Origin: Blastococcus capsensis
Lineage (GTDB): Bacteria; Actinomycetota; Actinomycetes; Mycobacteriales; Geodermatophilaceae
NCBI RefSeq assembly: GCF_030165005.1
Contig: NZ_JASNNW010000015.1
Coordinates: 62,001-126,000 of the forward strand
Reading direction: 5' to 3'
Length of the DNA stretch: 64,000 nucleotides
Shown in pieces: positions 1 to 8,015 of the stretch. How positions within the stretch are numbered: position 1 is the first letter of the stretch; each line of letters starts with the position of its first letter. A program made the translations under genes and the position numbers. The notes below the pieces were generated by a model. It was given only the letters and a program-made list of their open reading frames with translations. It searched no databases and was not told the origin of the DNA.

Positions 1-385
1 CGAAGGCACCGGTCATCCACGCGACCACCGCACGCCGCTGTTCCGCCGTCAGCTGCTCCTCGATCGCGCCCACCTCGTCGTGCACGATCGGCATCCGGCC
101 GGTCCGGATCGTGAGATCCACGTACGCCACCGGCAGGCCGCGCAGGTCCGGCCCGGCGGCGGCCCCGGTCCCGGGGACGCCGCTGCCGTTGTTGGCGTGG
201 CACAGCCCGCAGTACCGCTGGTACAGCGATCCACCTGCGGTGACGTCCACGATCGCCGGCTCGGGCGCCGGGGCGGCGTCGGCCGGTTGCACCAGGAGGG
301 TCAGCCCCACGCATCCCGCAACGAGCGCGAGCAGGGGGAGCAGCGTTCCGCCCCGCCGCTGTCCCCGTCGGTCGGACGGGGTCAC
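1..385 (-). CDS. QcrC-like c-type cytochrome (3' end outside window)
   Basis: Probable membrane-anchored cytochrome c that passes electrons towards the terminal oxidase. The GTG start at 385 overlaps the stop of the upstream cytochrome gene (GTGA). An Arg-rich N-terminus is followed by one hydrophobic segment (about residues 14-32) and a CxxCH haem site (YCGLCH). Then comes a GPDLRGLP segment and the RTGRMP motif, which resembles the first haem domain of actinobacterial QcrC, the dihaem subunit of the bcc complex. Only 128 codons are visible because the gene runs off the left edge, so a second haem domain cannot be checked. It sits at the downstream end of the cta operon, which suggests bcc genes may follow outside the window (inference). 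A simple monohaem cytochrome is the alternative. Confidence 0.7.
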   Translation of the reverse strand, partial: MTPSDRRGQRRGGTLLPLLALVAGCVGLTLLVQPADAAPAPEPAIVDVTAGGSLYQRYCGLCHANNGSGVPGTGAAAGPDLRGLPVAYVDLTIRTGRMPIVHDEVGAIEEQLTAEQRRAVVAWMTGAF

Positions 386-780
386 GGGTGCTCCAGCGTG
401 TAGAGGTAGGCGACGATGTCGTCGACGTCCTCGACGGTCACGCCGACGTCGGGCATGAGGGTGTCGGGGTTGATCTCCTGCGGGGCCAGGATCCACAGGG
501 CGAGATTGTCCGGGGTGTTCGGAAGGCTTCCGGCGATGGTGCGGCGGTCGGCGATGCCGCCCAGCGGGGGACCGACGCTGCCCTGCGGTCCGGGCACCCC
601 CGGGACCTGGTGGCAGGCGAGGCAGCCGTACTCGCGCAGCAGTTCCTGCCCCGCCTGGGGGGCGCCGGGGGGCTCCCCGGTGTCCTCGGTGAGACTGCTG
701 CAGCCGCTCAGGACGACGATCCCGGCCAGCAGGCCTGCCGCCGTCGGCGCGCCGGCGCGCCATCGCCCGGTCACCAGCAC
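382..780 (-). CDS. Cytochrome c lipoprotein
   Basis: Small secreted haem protein of 132 aa. It has a lipoprotein signal with lipobox-like residues LSGC near position 27, then a single haem-binding motif CLACH. A methionine in the DTLMP segment is the likely distal ligand of the haem iron. The spacing and the IVAYLYTL C-terminal helix are typical of cytochrome c class I domains attached to caa3-type oxidases. The GTG start at 780 has a purine-rich GAGGGGAGC upstream; GTG at 774 is an alternative. It lies between the small membrane protein gene and the QcrC-like gene on the same strand. It could be an extra electron donor to the oxidase; direct evidence for that partner is only its position. 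Confidence 0.75.
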   Translation of the reverse strand: MLVTGRWRAGAPTAAGLLAGIVVLSGCSSLTEDTGEPPGAPQAGQELLREYGCLACHQVPGVPGPQGSVGPPLGGIADRRTIAGSLPNTPDNLALWILAPQEINPDTLMPDVGVTVEDVDDIVAYLYTLEHP

Positions 781-787
781 GCTCCCC

Positions 788-1273
788 TCACCAGCACGGT
801 CCGATCGCCAGCACGGGCACGATCCCCAGCCCGACCATGCCCAGCGACAGCAGGTTCATGTACAGGCCGCCGGTGACGAGGAAGCGGTTGCGCGCAGTGT
901 CCGGCACGGCGTCCCAGGCGCGGGCCGGGTACTCACGCGCCTGCTCGCGCTGCACCCGACGGCGTTCGCTCGTCGGCCACAGCGGCGGCCGTGGTGCGAC
1001 GGGGGCCTCCACCTCGCCGGTCCTGGGGTCGGGCAGGTGCCGCAGCGTCCACCACGCCGCGTAGCAGGCAGCGGCGACGGCGGCCGTGAGGACCACCGTC
1101 AGGATCACGAGGAACACCGGCAGCCCGAGGCCCTCGGTCGGGCAGCTCAGCTCGATCGTCCAGTAGCCGACCAGCAGGTGCAGCAGCCAGGCAGCCGTGC
1201 CACCCGCCACCGCGAACCAGAAGACGATCGGCCGGACGCCCGGCCGCTTCGTCTCCGGGGTCGCCGCCGTCAC
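788..1273 (-). CDS. Four-helix membrane protein of the oxidase operon
   Basis: A 161-aa integral membrane protein of unknown function. Hydrophobic stretches lie near residues 16-35 (FWFAVAGGTAAWLLHLLVG), 48-72 and close to the C-terminus (GLYMNLLSLGMVGLGIVPVLAIG). A charged region rich in Arg, Glu and Pro lies between them. The GTG start at 1273 overlaps the ctaE stop by four bases (GTGA), so it is almost certainly co-translated with cytochrome oxidase subunit III. The position suggests a small accessory subunit or assembly protein of the oxidase (inference). I do not recognise a named family, and no metal- or haem-binding motif is visible. Confidence 0.7.
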   Translation of the reverse strand: MTAATPETKRPGVRPIVFWFAVAGGTAAWLLHLLVGYWTIELSCPTEGLGLPVFLVILTVVLTAAVAAACYAAWWTLRHLPDPRTGEVEAPVAPRPPLWPTSERRRVQREQAREYPARAWDAVPDTARNRFLVTGGLYMNLLSLGMVGLGIVPVLAIGPCW

Positions 1274-1878
1274 CAGAACCTCGGGGTGAGGTAGAGGGTG
1301 AAGGCGATCACCAGCCAGGAACCGACGACGAAGTACCAGTAGTGGGCCACGATGACCGCCATCTGCTGCTCGCGCGGCCGCATCCGGTCCCCGCGCACCT
1401 TCAGGGCGACGACGGCGAACCCGATGAGGACGAGAACGGCGTTGATGTGGTGGAACCCGGCGAGAGCCAGGACCAGCGAGCCGTAGACGTCCCGCTGCGG
1501 ATCGATGTCGTTGGCCGGGTAGTCGGCCAACTGGATGGCCAGGAACGCCGCGCCGAGGACCAGTGCGGCGGCCAGCGCGGCGGGCAGCCGCCCACCGGCG
1601 CGCCCGGAGCGTGCCGCGACGTGGACGACCACGGTCGGCACCGCGCTGAGGACCAGCAGCGCCGAGGCGATCCCGGTGCGCCACAGGACCGGGTCCTCGG
1701 CCGGCGGCGGCGGCCATGCCTGGGCGCCGGACCGAAGGTAGTAGTAGGAGAAGATCAGCGCGGCCAGCATCGAGATCAGCACCCAGAGGGTCAGCTGCAT
1801 CCCCCACCAGCCGGAGTCCCTCGCGATGGCCGGGGCGGGCCGGGGCGCCGGGTCGCCGGCGTACCCGCTGGTCCTCAC
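1270..1878 (-). CDS. ctaE: Cytochrome c oxidase subunit III
   Basis: A 202-aa membrane subunit of the aa3/caa3 oxidase that packs against subunit I. About five hydrophobic helices are visible, starting with GWWGMQLTLWVLISMLAALI. The conserved FHHINAVLVLIGF and AHYWYFVVGSWLVIAF helices near the C-terminus are hallmarks of subunit III. The length matches the short, five-helix actinobacterial form. The GTG start at 1878 overlaps the ctaD stop by four bases (GTGA), indicating translational coupling with subunit I. Confidence 0.9.
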   Translation of the reverse strand: MRTSGYAGDPAPRPAPAIARDSGWWGMQLTLWVLISMLAALIFSYYYLRSGAQAWPPPPAEDPVLWRTGIASALLVLSAVPTVVVHVAARSGRAGGRLPAALAAALVLGAAFLAIQLADYPANDIDPQRDVYGSLVLALAGFHHINAVLVLIGFAVVALKVRGDRMRPREQQMAVIVAHYWYFVVGSWLVIAFTLYLTPRFW

Positions 1879-3779
1879 GATCCGTCCTCCCTGCTCCAGG
1901 TCCACGCGATCCCGACGCACACCGCGCCGAGGAGGCCCGCGAGCGAGAGCGGGTAGACCGAGACGAGCACGCCGCCCAGGGCCAGCACGAGGAACAACGC
2001 CATCAGCAGCGGCCACCAGGACTGCTTCGGCAGGGTGATCACCTCCTCGGGCACCGCGTCGAGCAGGCTGGTGAGCACGACCTGCCGCACCTGGCCCGGT
2101 GGCTCGAGCAGCTCCTGCTGCCACGTCGACGGGTCGTACCGCGGCTGGAACGGCCGGGTGTCCCACAGCGGGGAGCGGCCGGCGACCTCCGGGACGGCCC
2201 GGAAGTTGTAGGCCGGCGGCGGCGAGCTCACCCACCAGTCGAGGGTCTCGCCGCCCCAGGGGTCGTCGCCGGCCCGTTCCCCGTACCGCACGCTGGAGAT
2301 GACGTTGCCGAGCGTCGCCAGGAGCCCGGTTGTGAGCACGATGCTGCCGATCGTGGACAGCGCCTGCGTCGTCTCCCAGCCGGTGCCCTCCGCGTAGGTG
2401 TAGACGCGCCGGGGCATGCCCTGCAGCCCGGTGATGTGCAACGGGAAGAAGGTGAGGTTGAACCCGACGAAGGTGAGCCAGAAGCTCACCTTGCCGGAGC
2501 GTTCGGACAGCATGCGGCCGGTGATCTTGGGCAACCAGAAGTACAGCCCGGCCAGCACCGGGAAGAGCATCCCGCCGATGAGGACGTAGTGGAAGTGCGC
2601 GACGACGAAGTAGCTGTCGTGCGCCTGCTGGTCGAACGGCACGGAGGCGACCATCACGCCGGTGACGCCACCGGCCACGAAGATGACGATGAAGCCCACG
2701 ATGTAGAGCAGCGGCGTCTTCCACACCACGCGTCCCTGCCACAGGGTCGCGATCCACGCCGAGATCTGGATCGCGCTCGGGATGGGGATGAAGAGGCTGG
2801 CCAGGGAGAAGAACGCGAGCCCGAGCTGGGGCAGGCCGGTGGTGAACATGTGGTGCACCCAGACGCCGAAACCGAGGATGCCGATCGCGACGGTCGACAC
2901 GGCGATCAGGCTGTAGCCGACGATCCGGGTGCGGGCGAGGACCGGCACGATCGTGGAGACGATGCCCAGCCCGGGCAGCAGGACGATGTAGACCTCGGGA
3001 TGCCCGAAGAACCAGAACAGGTGCTGCCACAGCAACGCATCGCCACCGGTGGCGGGGTCGTAGAAGTGGGTGCCGACCGTGCGGTCCAGTTCCAGCAGCA
3101 CGCTGGCCACGACCAGCGGCGGGAACGCGAAGATGATCGACACCCCGGTGACCAGGACGTTCCAGGAAAGCAGCGGCATCCGGCTGATCTTCATGCCGGG
3201 CGCCCGGTTGCGGAGGATGAGGACCACCAGCTCGATGGCCCCGCCGATGGTCGCGATCTCCACGAACGTGACGCCGAGCAGCCAGAAGTCGATGGACGAG
3301 CCGGGGGAGTACTCCGCGCCGGTGAGCGGGACGTAGGAGAACCAGCCGCCGTCCGGCACCTCGCCGAAGAGGAAGCTGGCGTAGAGGAAGATCCCGCCGA
3401 AGACGTAGATGTAGTAGCCGAACGCCGTCAGCCGGGGAAACGGCAGGTCGCGGGTGCCCAGCATCAGCGGCAGGAAGTACATCGCGAAGGCCTCGCCGAC
3501 GGGCACGGCGAAGAGGAACATCATCGTCGTGCCGTGCATGGTGAACAGCTCGTTGTAGGTCTGCGCGTCGAGGAACGTGCTCTCCGCGCTGCCCAGCTGC
3601 CAGCGCATGAACAGCGACTGGATGCCGCCGAGGGCGAAGAAGACGAACGCGGTGACGAGGAATCGCTGGGCGACCTGCTTGTGGTTGAGCGCGGTCAGGG
3701 ATCCGGCCAGACCGCGGGGCGTGGCCCAGGCCGCGGCCAGCCGGTCCTCGGTGCCGGGTCGGGCCTGCAGCAGCGTCAT
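1875..3779 (-). CDS. ctaD: Cytochrome c oxidase subunit I
   Basis: The 634-aa catalytic subunit, which reduces O2 to water and pumps protons. Visible hallmarks are the haem/CuB histidines in FWFFGHPEVYIVLLPG (about residue 250; the Tyr is the cross-linked tyrosine), the WVHHMF segment and AHFHYVLIGG (about residues 390-400). Twelve core helices are followed by an extension with two further hydrophobic segments after a linker, as in caa3-type subunit I proteins. The ATG start at 3779 overlaps the ctaC stop (ATGA). It is the second gene of a compact operon. Confidence 0.96.
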   Translation of the reverse strand: MTLLQARPGTEDRLAAAWATPRGLAGSLTALNHKQVAQRFLVTAFVFFALGGIQSLFMRWQLGSAESTFLDAQTYNELFTMHGTTMMFLFAVPVGEAFAMYFLPLMLGTRDLPFPRLTAFGYYIYVFGGIFLYASFLFGEVPDGGWFSYVPLTGAEYSPGSSIDFWLLGVTFVEIATIGGAIELVVLILRNRAPGMKISRMPLLSWNVLVTGVSIIFAFPPLVVASVLLELDRTVGTHFYDPATGGDALLWQHLFWFFGHPEVYIVLLPGLGIVSTIVPVLARTRIVGYSLIAVSTVAIGILGFGVWVHHMFTTGLPQLGLAFFSLASLFIPIPSAIQISAWIATLWQGRVVWKTPLLYIVGFIVIFVAGGVTGVMVASVPFDQQAHDSYFVVAHFHYVLIGGMLFPVLAGLYFWLPKITGRMLSERSGKVSFWLTFVGFNLTFFPLHITGLQGMPRRVYTYAEGTGWETTQALSTIGSIVLTTGLLATLGNVISSVRYGERAGDDPWGGETLDWWVSSPPPAYNFRAVPEVAGRSPLWDTRPFQPRYDPSTWQQELLEPPGQVRQVVLTSLLDAVPEEVITLPKQSWWPLLMALFLVLALGGVLVSVYPLSLAGLLGAVCVGIAWTWSREDGS

Positions 3780-4735
3780 TCCAGGCTCTCCAGGTAGGCG
3801 AGGAGCGCCTGCAGCTCGTCGCCGCCGAGGTTGTTCGGCGGCATGCGCACGCCCGGCTTGAGACCTTGCGGATCGAGGATCCAGCCGGCCAGGTTGCCGC
3901 GGTTGTTCTCCAGCATCCCGGCGGCGATCGTCTCGCGCGAGGCCAGGTGGGTGAGGTCGGGGGCCGGGGCCACCCCTCCCTCGCTGACGTCCTCGACGCG
4001 GTGGCAGTCGCCGCAGGAGGCGGCCAGGAACACGTCCCGGCCGGCTCTCTCCAGGTCGGTGTCCGGCGTTCCGGAGGCCAGCCGCAAGGCGAGCAGGTGC
4101 TCCTGGAACTCCTCCTCCGGCAGGGCCACCAGCACGAACTGCATCCGCGCGTGCTGGATGCCGCAGAACTCGGCGCACTCGCCGAGGTAGGTGCCGGGTT
4201 CGTCGACCTGGAAGGTCATCGTGTTCTCCCGGCCCGGCACCAGGTCGACCTTGCCGGAGACGGGCGGCACCCAGAGGCTGTGGATCACGTCAGCGGAGGT
4301 CAGCTGGAGCTGGACCGGGCGGCCGACGGGCACGTGCACCTCGTTGGCGGTGACCACGCCGCTGTCGGGATAGCGGACCTCCCACCAGAACTGGTAGCCG
4401 ACGACCTCGATGTCCAGGGCCTCCGGTGGTGCGGGCCGGGAGATGCCGATGCCCACCACGAGGCTGTAGGCGAACACCGCGGGCAGGACGATCATCGGGA
4501 TGACCACGCCCCACACCGCGATGAAGGCCTTGGCGCCCCGGGTGTTGCGCCGGGGTGCCCGGTGCGCACGATGCCGCAGCGCGAGGACGAGGAACACGAC
4601 CGTGGCCAGCCACAGCAGGCCCCCGAGGACGATCATGAACCAGGTGAGACCCGCGATGGACGCGGCGTCGGGGCCCACGGGATCGAGCACCGAGCCCGGC
4701 GCCGGCGCCGCCACCGGCAGGGCTTCGGTGGACAA
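3776..4735 (-). CDS. ctaC: Cytochrome c oxidase subunit II fused to cytochrome c
   Basis: A 319-aa subunit II that receives electrons and carries the CuA centre. Two transmembrane helices (about residues 28-55 and 75-100) precede the cupredoxin domain with GYQFWWEVRYP and the CuA ligand loop GECAEFCGIQHARM (about residues 183-197). A C-terminal cytochrome c domain with CGDCH at about residue 238 and a methionine-containing GVRMPPNN segment makes this a caa3-type subunit. I chose the TTG at 4735: AGGGGG lies nine bases upstream and the first helix follows directly. Longer in-frame extensions upstream read as Arg/Pro-rich non-coding sequence. First gene of the operon. Confidence 0.9.
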   Translation of the reverse strand: MSTEALPVAAPAPGSVLDPVGPDAASIAGLTWFMIVLGGLLWLATVVFLVLALRHRAHRAPRRNTRGAKAFIAVWGVVIPMIVLPAVFAYSLVVGIGISRPAPPEALDIEVVGYQFWWEVRYPDSGVVTANEVHVPVGRPVQLQLTSADVIHSLWVPPVSGKVDLVPGRENTMTFQVDEPGTYLGECAEFCGIQHARMQFVLVALPEEEFQEHLLALRLASGTPDTDLERAGRDVFLAASCGDCHRVEDVSEGGVAPAPDLTHLASRETIAAGMLENNRGNLAGWILDPQGLKPGVRMPPNNLGGDELQALLAYLESLE

Positions 4736-4942
4736 GATCGCAGACCCCCTGTCGTGCCGGTGCGCAGGGCGGCCGGGTGCGCCGTCCCCGTACCGTTGCG
4801 ACCCTAGCGGCTCCGCACCGCAGCACAACCGCAGGTGACGGACCCGGAACACCTGGGCGGGTCGACCGGCTGCGGTGGGTGGCCGGCACGAGATCCTGGA
4901 GACGGACGGGGTGCTCGACGAGGCCATGACCAGAGGACGCCG

Positions 4943-5860
4943 GTGACCGAGGACAGGACGACGGGCAGCGTCCTCGCCCACGTGGGCGGGGCGGCGGCGG
5001 ACTGGCCGGTGCTGCCGCTGGCGTTCCTCGGGTCGGTCGCCGTCGGCTATCCGTGCCTGCTCGCCTGGGCGGCGCCGCGCCGCCGGTCGCCGTGGACCAC
5101 CGCCGGGCCGGGAGTGGCATGGGTCCTCGGCATCGTCGCGCTCGCTGCGGCGCTGGCCTCACCGATCGATCGGCTCGGCGAGGACTACCTCCTGGCCCAC
5201 ATGGTCCAGCACCTGCTCCTTACCCTCGTGGTCGCACCGCTGCTCGTGCTCGCCGACCCGCTGCCCCGGATCATCGCGGCCCTGCCCGAGCCGGCCCGGT
5301 CGCTCGTCGCCCGGCCGTGGGCGCGGCTCGTGCGGGGGGCCCGCCACCCCGCGGTCGTCCTGGTCGTCGCGGTCCTCTACCTGGCCGTCGTCCTGGCCTG
5401 GCACCTGCCGGCCGCGTACGAGGCCGCCGTCCTGTCGACGCCGGTGCACATCGCGGAGCACCTCACCTTCCTGGTGGCCGCCCTGGTCTTCTGGTGGAAC
5501 GTGCTCCGCGTTCCGCGCCGGCGCCTGGGGCAACTGGTGGCGGGTCTGGTCGCCGTGCTGATCCCGGCGTTGGGCGAGGCGGTGCTCGGCGGCGTCATGC
5601 TGTTCTCGACGACGCCCTGGTACGACGTCTACGTCGGAACGGCCGCCGAGCACGGCTTCGACGCGGTGGTCGACCAGCAGGTGGCCGGTGCGGTCATGTG
5701 GATGGCCGGTATGCCGGTCTACCTGCTGGCCGTCGTCGTCCTGCTGTGGCGGGTGGTCCGTGCCGGCGGTGACACGGAGCGGCAGTCGCCCGTCCCGTCC
5801 GTGCCGGGTCCCTCGGAGCGCGTGGTCCCGGGGGCTCGGCGGGCGTCGCTGGACGCGTGA
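4943..5860 (+). CDS. CtaG-family cytochrome c oxidase assembly factor
   Basis: A 305-aa polytopic membrane protein of the caa3 CtaG family, which takes part in oxidase assembly. The ASPIDRLGEDYLLAHMVQHL segment and the EHLTFLVAALVFWWNVL helix carry the histidines conserved in this family. Eight or more hydrophobic helices are visible. The GTG start at 4943 has AGAGGA five bases upstream; upstream in-frame codons look non-coding. It is transcribed divergently from the ctaC operon across about 200 bp, a natural pairing with the oxidase it should serve. The Arg/Pro-rich C-terminal tail is probably cytoplasmic. Confidence 0.88.
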   Translation: MTEDRTTGSVLAHVGGAAADWPVLPLAFLGSVAVGYPCLLAWAAPRRRSPWTTAGPGVAWVLGIVALAAALASPIDRLGEDYLLAHMVQHLLLTLVVAPLLVLADPLPRIIAALPEPARSLVARPWARLVRGARHPAVVLVVAVLYLAVVLAWHLPAAYEAAVLSTPVHIAEHLTFLVAALVFWWNVLRVPRRRLGQLVAGLVAVLIPALGEAVLGGVMLFSTTPWYDVYVGTAAEHGFDAVVDQQVAGAVMWMAGMPVYLLAVVVLLWRVVRAGGDTERQSPVPSVPGPSERVVPGARRASLDA

Positions 5861-5870
5861 CGGCGGCCTC

Positions 5871-6275
5871 TCAGCTCGTCGGGCGTCCGGGAGGCGCCGC
5901 GGCCCGGACGTCGTCGTGCAAGCCGGCCACCGTCTCCTCCGGCACGAGCGGCCAGGCCCTGCGCAGCTCCGCGAGGGCGCCGGCCACCAGGCCGGCGGCA
6001 CCGCCGGCGTACAGACCGGTCGCCAGGGCGGCCGACGCGGGAGGGGAGAGCCGACGGTCCAGCAGGCGCACCAGCAGAGCCGTCGAACTGCCGACTGCCA
6101 TCGCGCCCAGGACCCCGGCGGCACCGAGGAGCGCACCGGCCCGACCGGCCTGCCGGGCCTTGCCGGTCACCTCCTGCTGAGCCCGCTGGAGCTCCTGGCG
6201 GACCAGGGCGCTGAGGTCAGCGCTCAGCGACTGCAGCAGCTCGCTGGTCGAACTGCCCGGCGTGCTCTCGGTCAT
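5871..6275 (-). CDS. Holin-superfamily-like (phage_holin_3_6) membrane protein
   Basis: A 134-aa protein with an amphipathic N-terminal helix ([20 protein letters not shown]) and two hydrophobic segments. A basic RLLDRRL loop lies between them. This arrangement is typical of the actinobacterial putative Actinobacteriophage holin III family, which is chromosomal and of unknown role despite its name. The ATG at 6275 has AGGAGG five bases upstream. It ends 11 bp from the convergent CtaG-like gene. No prophage genes are nearby. Confidence 0.75.
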   Translation of the reverse strand: MTESTPGSSTSELLQSLSADLSALVRQELQRAQQEVTGKARQAGRAGALLGAAGVLGAMAVGSSTALLVRLLDRRLSPPASAALATGLYAGGAAGLVAGALAELRRAWPLVPEETVAGLHDDVRAAAPPGRPTS

Positions 6276-6361
6276 CGGGTCCTCCTCGGCGCTGGGAACT
6301 ACCCGGTCTGGCCTACCCGTGGGTGCCCGCGCCAACCGATGCCGGGGCCCCCCGCCCGGGG

Positions 6362-7840
6362 TCAGGGACGAGCGGGGCGCAGCGGAGGGGGTTCCCCGAC
6401 GCCGAAGACCTCGCGCAACGCCACACGGGCGGCGTTGTCCCCGCACATCCCGTGCACCGCAGGTCCCGGCGGGGTGGCAGCGGATGCCAGGTACGTGCCC
6501 CGGAGGGGCGTCTTGTAGGGATTCCACCGCGGCACCGGGCGGGCGAGCATCTGCCACAGGGAGGCCTCACCGTTGGAGATCTCACCGCCGACGTTGTTCG
6601 GGTTGTACGCCTCCAGCTGCCGCGCGTTCGTGGTGTGCCGGTCGAGGACGGTGTCCCGGAAGCCGGGGGCGAACCGTTCGATCTGCGCCTCGATCCGATC
6701 GGTCATGTCGACGTCGGAACCGTGCGGGACGTGGACGTACGCCCAGAGCACGTGCCGGCCGGACGGCGCCCTGGTCCTGTCCACCACGGTGGGCTGGACG
6801 GCGAGCACGAACGGCCGCTCGGCGTGCCGGCCGGCCGCCGCGGCGGACTCGGCGGCGACCGTCTCCTCGAGCGTTCCGGCCAGGTGCACGGTGGCGGCCC
6901 GGCGGACCGCGGGGTTGGTCCAGGGCACCGGTTCGGACAGTGCCCAGTCCACCTTGAAGACCCCGGGCCCGTGCCGGTAGCGGGACACCCAACGCCGGTA
7001 GCCCTCGTGCACGCGATCGCCGGCCATCCGCACGAAGGCCGAGGGTGTCGTGTCCAGCAGGACGGCGGGCACGCCGTCGAACTCGCGCAGGTCGGTGACC
7101 TCGTGATCGGTGGCCACCTCGCCACCCTGCTCCTCGAGGGCGGTCACCATCGCATCGGCCATCCGCTGCGACCCGCCCTGCACCAGCGGCCAGCCCGCGT
7201 GGTGCGCCAGCATGCCCAGCAGCAACCCCAGCCCTCCGGTCAGGGCGCGCGTGAGGGGCAGCATCCCGTGGGCTGCCGCACCGGCGAGCAGAGCTCCCGG
7301 CTCATCGGTCCGGAACCAGCGACGCATCAGCCACCGGACGTTGGGCAACCCGTTGACCGCGAACATCCCGAGCGCCGGGATGCCGTGCGTCGGAGGCCGG
7401 CGGAACGCGCTGCCCAGGATGAAGTCGACCACCTCGTCGCCGTGCTCGACCAGCGGGCCGAGGAGCCGCCGGTAGGCCGGCCCGTCGGGCCCGAAAGCCT
7501 CCGCGGTCTCCTCCAGCGATGGTCGGGCCAGCGCTGCGCGCCCGCCGTCGAGCGGATGGGCGTAGGGGATGTCCGGGTGGAGCAGGCGCACCCCCCGGCT
7601 GGGGAGGTCGAACTCACGGAAGAACGGGGCCGCGGCGGCCATCGGGTGCACCGACGCGCAGATGTCGTGGGCGAAGCCAGGTCGGGTCAGCTCCGCCGTC
7701 CGGATCCCCCCGCCGGCCCGTGCGTTCCGCTCGACGACCTGGACCCGCAGCCCGGCGGCCGCCAGGCGCAGGGCTGCGGCCAGCCCGTTGGGCCCAGCTC
7801 CGACGACGACGGCATCCGGCTTCCCGTTCATCCGGCCCAT
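6362..7840 (-). CDS. Phytoene-desaturase-like NAD(P)/FAD oxidoreductase
   Basis: A 492-aa flavoprotein of the amine oxidase/phytoene dehydrogenase fold. The N-terminal dinucleotide-binding motif [17 protein letters not shown] is followed by [10 protein letters not shown], the second part of the FAD site. The C-terminal segment with [20 protein letters not shown] closes the FAD fold as in carotenoid desaturases and their relatives. The substrate cannot be told: no crtB, crtE or other carotenoid gene is adjacent. ATGs at 7840 and 7831 are both possible and neither has a strong ribosome binding site. It is divergent from the formate dehydrogenase operon. Confidence 0.8.
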   Translation of the reverse strand: MGRMNGKPDAVVVGAGPNGLAAALRLAAAGLRVQVVERNARAGGGIRTAELTRPGFAHDICASVHPMAAAAPFFREFDLPSRGVRLLHPDIPYAHPLDGGRAALARPSLEETAEAFGPDGPAYRRLLGPLVEHGDEVVDFILGSAFRRPPTHGIPALGMFAVNGLPNVRWLMRRWFRTDEPGALLAGAAAHGMLPLTRALTGGLGLLLGMLAHHAGWPLVQGGSQRMADAMVTALEEQGGEVATDHEVTDLREFDGVPAVLLDTTPSAFVRMAGDRVHEGYRRWVSRYRHGPGVFKVDWALSEPVPWTNPAVRRAATVHLAGTLEETVAAESAAAAGRHAERPFVLAVQPTVVDRTRAPSGRHVLWAYVHVPHGSDVDMTDRIEAQIERFAPGFRDTVLDRHTTNARQLEAYNPNNVGGEISNGEASLWQMLARPVPRWNPYKTPLRGTYLASAATPPGPAVHGMCGDNAARVALREVFGVGEPPPLRPARP

Positions 7841-8015
7841 GTTCGGCGAGCCGGGCCCGGCCGGCCACCGGGCCGGCCGGGGACATGCGGGCAGGCCGGG
7901 CCGGAACTAGGGTCGGGAACGTCGGGCCGGCGGCGGGCTGCTCTGGCCGGTACCGGGCCGGCACCGCCGGCGACCCGTCCGCCGTCCACGGGGAGAACTG
8001 CCACGGGAGGACTTC

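Noticed and set aside
5871-6275. Holin-like gene as sign of a prophage
   Set aside because: The family is mostly chromosomal in actinobacteria, and no capsid, integrase or lysis genes are nearby.
7856-7881. Hairpin CCCGGCCGG/CCGGCCGGG before fdhA
   Set aside because: Made only of G and C in a GC-rich divergent region; such stems arise easily by chance and nothing links it to regulation.
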